Below the pieces are notes generated by a model. It made no database searches and had not been told where the DNA came from. It worked only from the letters and a program-made list of their open reading frames with translations. Below are positions 56,707 through 64,000 of a DNA stretch of 64,000 bases, piece after piece. Made by a program: the position numbers and the translations under genes. The DNA comes from an uncultured Pseudomonadales bacterium (GTDB taxonomy: Bacteria > Pseudomonadota > Gammaproteobacteria > Pseudomonadales > Azotimanducaceae): NCBI GenBank assembly GCA_958296405.1, contig OY282519.1:2588132-2652131 (forward strand), read 5' to 3'. Position 1 is the stretch's first letter; the number at the start of each line of letters is the position of its first letter.

Positions 56707-58434
56707 ATGTTTGGCAAATGGCAGGCGGAGTGGCGGCGCGCAACCTTGGCGCTGGCTTTGAAGTTGGCGACGGCCGGGTGCGCCTTGGCCAGCGCTGCGG
56801 CCTTCGGCGTGGATGGCGAAGCCCCGCGCTACGGCGGCACGCTCAACATCGGCACGGTGTATGTGACCCTCTCTGCGCTGTCTTGGGATCCGGTGGATTG
56901 GTCTTGGAAGAGCAACCACGACTACGGCATGGTGCGCGAGCAGCTCTTCGCTGGAGACTTGGACAAGAGTGTGCGCAAGGGCGGCTGGTATCCCTTCGTG
57001 GCGGAAGCCTATCTGCCAGACGATGTGCTGCGCGGCGAACTCGCCGAGCGCTGGGAGTGGGAAGACGAGCGCACCCTAGTGGTGCATCTGCGTTCCGGCG
57101 TGCGGTTCACCGGCAAGCCGGGCGTGATGGCGCCAAGGGAACTGGACGCCGAAGACGTGGCGTACAGCTTCCATCTCGTCAACAACAGCCCCAAGAAGGC
57201 GCAGTCGAACTATTGGGACTACTTGGACGCCGTGGAGGCGCGGGACGCCCGCACCGTGGTGTTCCGCTTCAACCAGTTCAACGCCGAGTGGCCGTATCGC
57301 TACGGCTACGGGTACCACTCATCGATCCTGCCCCGCGAGATGGCAGCCGTGGACCGCAAGGATTGGCGCACCGTGGTGGGCACGGGGCCGTTCACGCTGG
57401 CGAACTATGTGCATGGCAATTCGCACAACTATGTGAAGAACCCAGACTACTGGGATCGTGAGCGCATCGGCGCCAAGGCATGGCAGATTCCGTTTGTCGA
57501 TGGCGTGACGTATCGCGTCATCAAGGATGAAGCGACTTATCTCACCGCCATCCGCACGGCCAAGGTGGACATCCTCGAATCCGTGCGCTGGATCGCGGTG
57601 GATCACCTCAAGGAGACGACGCCCGAACTGCTGTGGCACAAGTGGCTTTCCACCAGCGGCAACTTCGTCGCCCTGCGCATGGATCAGCCGCCATTCGATG
57701 ACGTGCGGGTGCGGCGCGCGCTCAACATGGCGGTGGACCAACGTGAGATTGCCGAGCTCTTCTACGGCGGCCACGCCGAAGTGATGGCTTACCCGCAGCA
57801 TCCCGGTTTTGGAGACTACTTCCAGCCCTTGGCAGAGATGCCGGCGTCTGTGCAGGAACTCTTTGGCTACCACCCGGAACGGGCGCGGGCGCTGTTGCGG
57901 GAAGCCGGCGTGCCGGAGGGCTTCACCTTCAAGGTGCAGGTTTGCACCTGCACCGCCAGCAACATGGACCTCATTCCCTTGCTGGACGCCTATCTCGCCA
58001 AGGTGGGCGTGCGCATGGAGATCGAGCCGATGGAGTACGCATCGTTCCTCTCGATGATGACGACGCGCAACCATGGCCCTGGCTACTTCATGAACAACGG
58101 CCACACCAACCCCACCACATCCATCCGCAAGTTCATCACCGGCCACACTTGGAACCCAGCGCTCTACTCCAAACCGGAGTTTGATGCGGCCATCGACACC
58201 CTCATGCGCACGCGAGACCGGGCGCAGCGGGTGGCCATGACGCGCCAGCTGACGGTGAAGCTGCTTGATGAGGCGCCCTCCATCTGGCTGCCCACCGTTT
58301 ACAACTACACGGCTTGGTGGCCTTGGGTGAAGAACTACGGTGGCGAACTGCGCGCCGGCGCCGTGCGCCCGGGGCCCATCTATGCGCGTGTCTGGATCGA
58401 TCAAGACCTGAAGCGCCAGTTGGGATTTGAGTAG
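56707..58434 (+). CDS. ABC importer substrate-binding protein, family 5
   Basis: 575 aa. N-terminus basic with a hydrophobic segment (LALALKLATAGCALASAAAFG). The Cys in ATAGC is a poor lipobox, so a lipid anchor is uncertain and plain secretion is as likely. The SBP_bac_5 body has YGGTLNIGTVY, ELAERWEWED, VVGTGPFTL and the repeating WD/KNPDYWDRE parts. Binds peptides, opines, glycosides or similar. ATG 56707 was chosen; GTG 56704 is an alternative. Confidence 0.92.
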   Translation: MFGKWQAEWRRATLALALKLATAGCALASAAAFGVDGEAPRYGGTLNIGTVYVTLSALSWDPVDWSWKSNHDYGMVREQLFAGDLDKSVRKGGWYPFVAEAYLPDDVLRGELAERWEWEDERTLVVHLRSGVRFTGKPGVMAPRELDAEDVAYSFHLVNNSPKKAQSNYWDYLDAVEARDARTVVFRFNQFNAEWPYRYGYGYHSSILPREMAAVDRKDWRTVVGTGPFTLANYVHGNSHNYVKNPDYWDRERIGAKAWQIPFVDGVTYRVIKDEATYLTAIRTAKVDILESVRWIAVDHLKETTPELLWHKWLSTSGNFVALRMDQPPFDDVRVRRALNMAVDQREIAELFYGGHAEVMAYPQHPGFGDYFQPLAEMPASVQELFGYHPERARALLREAGVPEGFTFKVQVCTCTASNMDLIPLLDAYLAKVGVRMEIEPMEYASFLSMMTTRNHGPGYFMNNGHTNPTTSIRKFITGHTWNPALYSKPEFDAAIDTLMRTRDRAQRVAMTRQLTVKLLDEAPSIWLPTVYNYTAWWPWVKNYGGELRAGAVRPGPIYARVWIDQDLKRQLGFE

Positions 58435-58436
58435 CG

Positions 58437-59444
58437 ATGGACCCTGCGCCGCTGCTCGACATCTCCGGCTTGTGTGTGTCCTTCCGCACCGACCGGGGCT
58501 TGGTGCGGGCAGTGCAGGACGTTTCGCTGCAGGTGCGCGCTGGGGAGACGCTTGCCATCGTCGGCGAAAGCGGCTCCGGCAAGAGCGTGACGGCGCTCTC
58601 CATCCTGCGCCTGTTGGGCGAAGCCGGCCGCGTTGACGCCGGCCGCATCGTTTTCGACGGGGAGGACTTGCTGGCGTTGGAAGACCGCGCCATCCGCGCT
58701 ATCCGGGGCGACCGCATCGCCATGATCTTTCAAGAGCCGATGTCTTCGCTCAACCCCGTGCTGACCATCGGCATGCAAGTGGCGGAGCCCATCCGGCTGC
58801 ACCGCAACGCGCCTTGGAAGGACGCCTATGAGCGCGCCGGCGAACTGTTGGAACGGGTGCGCATCCCAGACGCCGCCGGGCGGCTTGGGGACTATCCGCA
58901 TCAGCTATCTGGCGGCATGCGCCAGCGTGTGATGATCGCCATGGCCTTGGCCTGCCGGCCGCGCCTCATCATCGCCGACGAGCCGACCACCGCGCTGGAC
59001 GTGACCGTGCAGGCGCAGATATTGGAGCTGCTGAAGGAACTCACTCGGCAGGCGAACTCGGCGTTGATCCTCATCACCCACGATTTGGGCGTCGTCGCCC
59101 GTTATGCGGACCGCGTGGCGGTGATGTATGCCGGCAGCATCGTGGAGACGGCGCCGGCGCGGGCGCTCTATGCGGCCCCCGCGCACCCCTACACACGCGG
59201 CTTGATGGCCTCGATTCCGAGCATCGACGGCGCCATCGGCGCTCGGTTGCCAACCATCGACGGCCAGCCGCCAGACTTGGCGCGCCTGCCGCCGGGCTGC
59301 GCGTTCGCGCTGCGCTGCCCTCACGTCTTCGAAACCTGCCGCGCCACGCCGCCGGCGCTGATGGAGGCGGGGACGGCAGGGCATCTGCGCGCCTGCCATC
59401 TTGACGCTGACGCTGCCGGCGCCGCAGTGCAGGAGCGCACCTGA
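58437..59444 (+). CDS. ABC importer ATPase, DppD/OppD type
   Basis: 335 aa. Walker [10 protein letters not shown] loop [10 protein letters not shown], signature LSGGMRQRV, Walker [13 protein letters not shown] and switch His in LITHDLG. C-terminal oligopeptide tail with cysteines [14 protein letters not shown] ... ACHLD, which in this family can hold a 4Fe-4S cluster. It starts 3 nt after the binding-protein gene. Confidence 0.96.
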   Translation: MDPAPLLDISGLCVSFRTDRGLVRAVQDVSLQVRAGETLAIVGESGSGKSVTALSILRLLGEAGRVDAGRIVFDGEDLLALEDRAIRAIRGDRIAMIFQEPMSSLNPVLTIGMQVAEPIRLHRNAPWKDAYERAGELLERVRIPDAAGRLGDYPHQLSGGMRQRVMIAMALACRPRLIIADEPTTALDVTVQAQILELLKELTRQANSALILITHDLGVVARYADRVAVMYAGSIVETAPARALYAAPAHPYTRGLMASIPSIDGAIGARLPTIDGQPPDLARLPPGCAFALRCPHVFETCRATPPALMEAGTAGHLRACHLDADAAGAAVQERT

Positions 59445-59446
59445 TC

Positions 59447-60457
59447 ATGCCCGCGGACACTGCGCCGCAACAGCCGAATGGCGACGCGCTCCTGCAGGTG
59501 GAGGGCCTCAAAGTCCACTTCCCGGTCACCGCCGGGGTGGTGCTGCAAAAGCGCATCGGCTCCGTGAAAGCGGTGGATGATGTCTCTTTCTCGTTGCGGC
59601 GGGGTGAGACATTTGGCTTGGTGGGGGAGAGCGGCTGCGGCAAATCAACCACCGCGCTGGCCGTGCTGCGGATGTTGGAACCCACCGCTGGGCGCATTGT
59701 GTTCGAGGGACGGGACATCACGCACTTGGGCGCAGTGAAGATGCGGCCGCTGCGCCGCCGCATCCAGATGGTGTACCAAGACCCGTTCAGCTCCCTCAAC
59801 CCACGCATGCGGGTGCGGGACGTGATTGGCGAACCCCTAGTCGTGCATGGGTTGGCCAAGGACAAGGCGGCGTACCGAGCCCGCGTGCGCGAACTGATGG
59901 ACCTGGTTGGCCTGCTGCCACACATGGGCGAACACTATCCGCACGAGTTCTCCGGCGGGCAGCGCCAGCGCATAGGCATCGCCCGCGCCTTAGCGCTCTC
60001 GCCAAGCCTGGTGGTGTGCGACGAACCCGTTTCGGCCCTTGATGTGTCCATCCAGGCGCAGGTGGTGAATCTCCTCATGGACCTGCAAGAGTGCTTGGGG
60101 CTCACCTACCTGTTCATCGCCCACGACCTTTCTGTGGTGCGCCACATCAGCGACCGCATCGGCGTGATGTACCTGGGCAGGGTGGTGGAGATTGCCGCCG
60201 GCGACGCGCTCTTCAAGGCGCCCAAGCACCCTTACACCCAAGCGCTGCTCGCAGCCGTGCCGCTGCCAGACCCAGAACTCGACGCCACCCGCCCGCACGA
60301 CCTCATCGCCGGCGAAGTGCCCAGCGCCCGCACCCCGCCCCCAGGCTGCCGCTTCCATCCCCGATGCCCACAGGCCATGCCACGGTGCAAAGTGGAGACC
60401 CCACCGCTGGTGGAGCGGGATGGGGCAGAGGTGGCGTGTCATCTCTATGGCGGGTGA
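59447..60457 (+). CDS. ABC importer ATPase, DppF/OppF type
   Basis: 336 aa. Walker [10 protein letters not shown] loop [10 protein letters not shown], signature [10 protein letters not shown], Walker [13 protein letters not shown], and [10 protein letters not shown]-terminal cysteine tail [14 protein letters not shown] ... ACHLYGG. Two residues of spacing from the previous gene. A decayed copy of its last codons recurs at 61058-61105. Confidence 0.96.
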   Translation: MPADTAPQQPNGDALLQVEGLKVHFPVTAGVVLQKRIGSVKAVDDVSFSLRRGETFGLVGESGCGKSTTALAVLRMLEPTAGRIVFEGRDITHLGAVKMRPLRRRIQMVYQDPFSSLNPRMRVRDVIGEPLVVHGLAKDKAAYRARVRELMDLVGLLPHMGEHYPHEFSGGQRQRIGIARALALSPSLVVCDEPVSALDVSIQAQVVNLLMDLQECLGLTYLFIAHDLSVVRHISDRIGVMYLGRVVEIAAGDALFKAPKHPYTQALLAAVPLPDPELDATRPHDLIAGEVPSARTPPPGCRFHPRCPQAMPRCKVETPPLVERDGAEVACHLYGG

Positions 60458-60856
60458 CGGTGGTTCGCTGCGTCAAGGCGGGGTAGGGCACGATAACGCA
60501 CGGATGCCGGCCGACGTCGGTGCGCGGGCCGTCGCTTGTGCGCCGCGGCGGCTGCGCGGGCCCTTCCGAAGGGGTTCGGAGCGGCGGCAGGTCTGAGCAG
60601 CCGGACGCTTGGATTCGCCTGACGAAATCTCGCTACGCGCAGCTATCTGATTCGCTTGCTTGATCCAAGTCCCAAAAATGCGTGCATCAGCTCCATCCGA
60701 TAGACGTCTTAGCGTGTTCTCATGGACGGATGAATTAGCTTGGTACTTGGTTACAACGATGCCTAAAGGAAGAATTTGCTGGCCGAGTTCGTCACGGGCG
60801 CCCCGGCGCGGGCTTCCTGAGCGGTGGCTGGATCGGCGTCAGGAAGTTGGATGGTA

Positions 60857-60892
60857 GGTGGCGTTTTCCCTATTGTAGGGAGAATCGCCACC
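60857..60892. repeat. Long imperfect palindrome (hairpin)
   Basis: Left arm GGTGGCGTTTTCCCTA, loop TTG, right arm TAGGGAGAATCGCCACC. The arms pair except for a small bulge. No T tract follows on either strand, so it is not a standard terminator. It could be a protein-binding site, a mobile-element end or a REP-like element. Confidence 0.6.
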
Positions 60893-61057
60893 CCCGACTT
60901 CGCCGTCCACTGTCCTGATGGTCGGCCTGGTCCAAGCCTTCTTCTTAGGCGCAGTGGGCGCCGCGGCTGTGGGCGCATCGACTTCACGGGGGGGGGGCTC
61001 TCCTGCATCTCTGCTCTCCCGTCGCTGCCTGCGACATCGACCCGATTATACCGCCAA

Positions 61058-61105
61058 CTGGAGCGCGACGGGGCAGAGGTAGCTTGTCATCTCTGCGGCG
61101 AGTGA
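61058..61105 (+). pseudogene. Decayed copy of the DppF-type ATPase 3' end
   Basis: Reads [15 protein letters not shown] then stop, against [15 protein letters not shown] then stop at the end of the intact gene (60412-60457). Base similarity continues weakly for about 35 bp past both stops. The rest of the gene is absent upstream of it. It is evidence of a duplicated or recombined copy of this locus. Confidence 0.7.
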
Positions 61106-61342
61106 GAGCTGCTCGCCGCGCTGAAGTGGGGGAGCGTGCGATAGCCGGTCGACGCCGCTGCCAATCGCGACGGCTTGGTTGGGAAGCCATCAGGAGTGTT
61201 GACAAGCGATCCATCAGCCTAGCGATGGTTTGCCTTCCTCTCGGTCTTCCGATGGCGAGGAGCTATGCGCGCAAAAGCAGGCGAGTTGCGTGGTCGAGGT
61301 TGGCGTGCTGCTTGTCAGGAAGTTTCTTGGGCGTCTGGTGGC

Positions 61343-61696
61343 TCACCGTTCCACTCCCAATGTCCTGTTGAGGCTGTGGCGCCACTTGGCGAAGTCATAC
61401 CATCCGCACCCGAGGCATCCCTCGGCGTCCTTCTTGTCCCTCGGTTCCCATCTTTCGCTGCCGCTGTAGAAGTAGGCTATGCCCAGCGGCTTGCCCCGTT
61501 TGCCGGTTTTGAAACAGGCTTCACAGGCCCGGCTCTTAAGTTGGTTGCAGCTCACGCCGCTGCCGGCTATTTGTGTAGATCCGACGTGCTCGTAAGCGCA
61601 AGCCCGGCAATGCTGATGCCGGTCGCTCAGAACGGCGAACACCGCACCAACCTTCGACCCTTCCTCGAAGTCAGATTGCGTGATCAAGGGCCGCAC
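61343..61696 (-). CDS. Cysteine-rich small protein (probable zinc-binding)
   Basis: 117 aa, not recognised. GTG 61696 overlaps the methyltransferase 3' end by 13 nt. The sequence has three CxxC pairs: CRAC, CEAC and CLGC, plus a single Cys between the first two and several His. This suggests one or two zinc sites. There is no HNH, PD-(D/E)xK or helix-turn-helix motif that I can see. The tight overlap implies a functional link with the methyltransferase, perhaps as a restriction, regulatory or target-recognition partner. Confidence 0.65.
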   Translation of the reverse strand: MRPLITQSDFEEGSKVGAVFAVLSDRHQHCRACAYEHVGSTQIAGSGVSCNQLKSRACEACFKTGKRGKPLGIAYFYSGSERWEPRDKKDAEGCLGCGWYDFAKWRHSLNRTLGVER

Positions 61697-62805
61697 AACT
61701 CAATGACGCGATCCTTAGCTCGCTGATAAATCGTCCAGTCATTTTCGTACACTAGCGCACGGCGGCCTTCTTGCACGGCTGCGATCAAGGTGGTGGCAGC
61801 GCCGCCGAACGGGTCGCAAACCAATTCCCCCGTGCCGCTGAACAGCCGAACGAACTCGCGAATGAGGGGGAGTGGCTTTTGGGTGGGATGAATGCGCTGC
61901 TGTGGGGATGGCGATTTGCAGGTGAACACATTGTGGACGAGGCGGCCGTTGAACTTTGTTCCGGGTCGTTTGCCCACCACTAGCGCCTCCCAACTGTTGA
62001 TTGGCTTGTACCGATGGTTGAACGGCACGGGATTGGTCTTCTTCCACACCATAGTCCCCACCGAGTTAAACTTGTGGCGCGTCAGTATGTCGGTGTATTG
62101 GCCGATCTGCGCCTGAGCGCAGAATATGACGGCCCATCCCCCTACCATTGGCAGTACACCGGCAGTCCATGCATCGGGGTCAACGGCCTTGTCCCACTCC
62201 CCAAAATCTCCCTTGGGCATGATGAAGTCTGCGCCGTTGCTGCGCAGGCGGCGCGACACTTGGCTTTCGCAGACATAGGGGGTGCTGATTCCATAGGGCG
62301 GATCCGTCAGCAATAGGTCAACCGACTTCTCCGCTAGTTTGGAAACGCCTGCCAATCCGTCCCCATGCCAAAACTCGTAGCCATCCCCATGCAACACCCT
62401 TGGTCGCTTCGGCGCGTCGCGCTCGGCGGACATGAGCCGGTCAATTTCGCTGCGTACCTCATCGACCTTGACAGTTGAGGAGATGATTTCGGCGCTCTTG
62501 GAAAGGAAGATGCCGCCCGGCAGCTCGAATGGCTCCGCTCCATCGATCCGCTGAGTCACCAAATGGACGGCCCATGCCCGCTTATGTTCACAGTAGGCTG
62601 GCCGGGTGTGGGCGAGATGCCGTCTGTGAGACTCGAAGGTTTCGCCGATCCATTCGTTGGCTGCCGCTCGAATGCGGATTTCGTCGGCGGCTTCCAAAGC
62701 CTCTTCTTTCGCGTCGTGAGATCCCAGAAGGTGATGGCTTGGCCGGCCAGTTTCCGGAAAGAGGTTGCCGATGGTGTGCTGCTGGGCGGGATGCTTGTTC
62801 GTCAC
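61684..62805 (-). CDS. DNA methyltransferase (N6-adenine/N4-cytosine, beta class)
   Basis: 373 aa. Motif IV DPPY (168-171) precedes AdoMet motif I DPFGGAAT (331-338), and FxGxG-like catalysis is replaced by that order, as in beta-class enzymes. An N-terminal extension of about 140 residues is Arg/His/Glu rich and not recognised (may hold protein contacts). GTG 62805 overlaps a short upstream frame in GTGA. The composition is lower in GC than cofH. It is followed by a cysteine-rich gene instead of a recognisable restriction enzyme. Confidence 0.9.
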   Translation of the reverse strand: MTNKHPAQQHTIGNLFPETGRPSHHLLGSHDAKEEALEAADEIRIRAAANEWIGETFESHRRHLAHTRPAYCEHKRAWAVHLVTQRIDGAEPFELPGGIFLSKSAEIISSTVKVDEVRSEIDRLMSAERDAPKRPRVLHGDGYEFWHGDGLAGVSKLAEKSVDLLLTDPPYGISTPYVCESQVSRRLRSNGADFIMPKGDFGEWDKAVDPDAWTAGVLPMVGGWAVIFCAQAQIGQYTDILTRHKFNSVGTMVWKKTNPVPFNHRYKPINSWEALVVGKRPGTKFNGRLVHNVFTCKSPSPQQRIHPTQKPLPLIREFVRLFSGTGELVCDPFGGAATTLIAAVQEGRRALVYENDWTIYQRAKDRVIELCGP

Positions 62806-62864
62806 GTCGACTGGCTCAATGTGTCGGCCTTGGTTTTGGCGGGCAATGTGCCTGGCTCCTTCAT
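62802..62864 (-). CDS. Short upstream frame overlapping the methyltransferase start
   Basis: ATG 62864 encodes MKEPGTLPAKTKADTLSQST and its TGA overlaps the GTG start (62805). A GGAG lies 4-7 nt inside the frame rather than before it. The same frame is open 16 further codons upstream without a start. It may be a real leader peptide that couples translation, or a frameshifted end of an older gene. Confidence 0.3.
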   Translation of the reverse strand: MKEPGTLPAKTKADTLSQST

Positions 62865-62937
62865 GATGGGTTCGGCAGGCGCTTTTGACGCCCGCTTGTC
62901 AACATTCTGCTCTCATTCCCATGTCTTCCTAGCCGCA

Positions 62938-64000
62938 TTACCCCACGTTCACCGCGGCGATCTCGTTCTTCACCAGTTCCCGCGTTCGCTTGCGCTCGTA
63001 CTTGCGCGCGGGGGTGTTGATGATGTCGACGAGGTCTTCGGCGCTCAGGCCGCGCTCGATGGCGGTGGCGTCCGCATCTTGGTAGGCTGTGGTGCGTTGG
63101 CGCGGCACGCGGCCGGCGGCTTCGATGAGCTCGCGCATGCGTTGGGGCGTCGTCTCTTGGCCGTGGCTGGCGCCGGCGGCGCGGGTGATGCTCTCGTTCA
63201 TCAACGTGCCGCCCAAGTCATTGCAGCCGGCGTTCAGCGCGGCCAGCACCCCTTCGTGGCCCATCTTCACCCAGCTTGCTTGAATGTTGGTGATGTGCGG
63301 GTGCAGGGCGAGCCGTGCCACGGAATGCACCAGAATCGCTTCCCGGAAGGTTGGCCCGCGCCGCGCCTTGCCCTTGAGGTAGAGCGGCGCTTCCATGTGG
63401 ACGAAGGGCAGGGGAACGAACTCGGTGAAGCCGCCGGTGCGCTTTTGCAGTTCGCGCACGCGCATGAAGTGGCGCGCCCAGTGCTTCGGCTGATCGACGT
63501 GGCCGTACATGATGGTCGCCGTCGTCTTGAAGCCCACGCCGTGGGCCGTCTCCATCACTTCGAGCCACTGCGCGGTGTTGATCTTGTCTGGGCAGATCAC
63601 GGCGCGCACTTCGTCGTCGAGAATCTCGGCCGCGGTGCCGGGCAGGGTGTCTAACCCGGCGTCCTTAAGCTGGGTCAGGTAGTCCCCCAAGGTCAGGTTG
63701 GAGGTGGCGGCGCCCTGCCACACCTCCAGCGGGGAGAACGCATGCACATGCATCTCCGGCACCGCTTCCTTCACCGCGCGCACGATGTCCAGATAGGTTT
63801 GCCCGGTGTACTCCGGATGAATGCCGCCCTGCATGCACACTTCCGTGCCGCCCCGGCGCCATGCTTCCGCCACGCGCCGCTGAATCTCTTCGTGGCTCAG
63901 GTCGTAGGGGCGCCCGCGCAGGTTCTCCGCCAACTTGCCCTTGGAGAACGCGCAGAACTGGCACTTGAAGTAGCAAATGTTGGTGTAGTTGATGTTGCGG
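62938..64000 (-). CDS. cofH: CofH: 5-amino-6-(D-ribitylamino)uracil-L-tyrosine 4-hydroxyphenyl transferase (5' end missing)
   Basis: Radical-SAM half of F0 synthase, making the deazaflavin core of coenzyme F420. At the right edge it starts inside RNINYTNICYFKCQFCAFSK, with the CxxxCxxC cluster ligands, and runs to the stop at 62938 (about 354 residues visible). HVHAFSPLEVWQGA, TLPGTAAEILDDEVR, TATIMYGHVDQPKHW, GFTEFVPLPFVH and NDLGGTLMNESI are CofH/FbiC-C-like. CofG would be expected nearby, outside the window. Confidence 0.9.
   Translation of the reverse strand, partial: RNINYTNICYFKCQFCAFSKGKLAENLRGRPYDLSHEEIQRRVAEAWRRGGTEVCMQGGIHPEYTGQTYLDIVRAVKEAVPEMHVHAFSPLEVWQGAATSNLTLGDYLTQLKDAGLDTLPGTAAEILDDEVRAVICPDKINTAQWLEVMETAHGVGFKTTATIMYGHVDQPKHWARHFMRVRELQKRTGGFTEFVPLPFVHMEAPLYLKGKARRGPTFREAILVHSVARLALHPHITNIQASWVKMGHEGVLAALNAGCNDLGGTLMNESITRAAGASHGQETTPQRMRELIEAAGRVPRQRTTAYQDADATAIERGLSAEDLVDIINTPARKYERKRTRELVKNEIAAVNVG

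Larger units (their letters stand above)
60458..61342. other. Anomalous intergenic stretch with repeat and remnant
   Basis: About 885 bp with lower GC in its first half and no convincing gene. It holds a 36-bp hairpin (60857-60892), a 10-G run near 60991, and a degenerate copy of the DppF-type 3' end (61058-61105). Open frames such as 60660-60857 and 61084-61371 have no motif. It looks like a scar of insertion or gene decay between the importer and the methyltransferase locus. Confidence 0.6.

Overview
The window is GC-rich, tightly packed bacterial chromosome. Glutaminyl-tRNA synthetase, an E. coli-like gltA / sdhCDAB-sucAB-lpdA-sucCD block, RND efflux and TRAP transport together suggest a proteobacterium, most likely an uncultured marine or host-associated gammaproteobacterium. 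A radical-SAM CofH gene at the right edge implies coenzyme F420 (deazaflavin) chemistry, which is uncommon in that group. Taxonomy is inferred from gene content only. All counts and coordinates were worked out by hand from the sequence.

Layout. 1-5.0 kb: edge of a secreted-protein gene, a C-rich tandem repeat, glnS, cysK, and two unrecognised genes around a gene-poor stretch. 5.4-13.8 kb: beta-lactamase-fold hydrolase, rhomboid protease, and a GntR-controlled RND efflux operon whose regulator is preceded by three tandem palindromes, then an alpha/beta hydrolase. 13.9-17.6 kb: a four-gene TRAP uptake operon with a TatT lipoprotein. 17.6-26.0 kb: thiamine biosynthesis (thiG, thiS, thiO, thiC under a TPP riboswitch; tenI-like, thiE, thiD), split by a methyltransferase-HNH fusion, a Phd-type antitoxin and a broken ParE-like toxin. 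26.0-38.4 kb: citrate synthase diverging from the succinate dehydrogenase / 2-oxoglutarate dehydrogenase / succinyl-CoA synthetase operon.

38.5-44.2 kb: HupE/UreJ-type membrane protein with a parvulin, SDR, EamA exporter, Nudix hydrolase, peroxiredoxin and SPOR lipoprotein. 44.4-48.0 kb: two sulfotransferases flanking a GT-D glycosyltransferase, then a phosphopantetheinyl transferase. 48.0-60.5 kb: a catabolic and uptake region: 2-hydroxyacid dehydrogenase and acyl-CoA synthetase diverging from an HpcH aldolase, a crotonase, a Gfo/Idh/MocA dehydrogenase, a PhyH dioxygenase and a complete Dpp/Opp-type ABC importer. 60.5-62.9 kb: an anomalous stretch with a decayed copy of the importer's last exons-worth of coding sequence (its final codons), a strong hairpin, a cysteine-rich protein and a second DNA methyltransferase. 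62.9-64.0 kb: cofH, incomplete.

The two methyltransferase loci are the best candidates for an undescribed system: each sits in an anomalous insert between housekeeping genes, and each is translationally overlapped with small partner genes.
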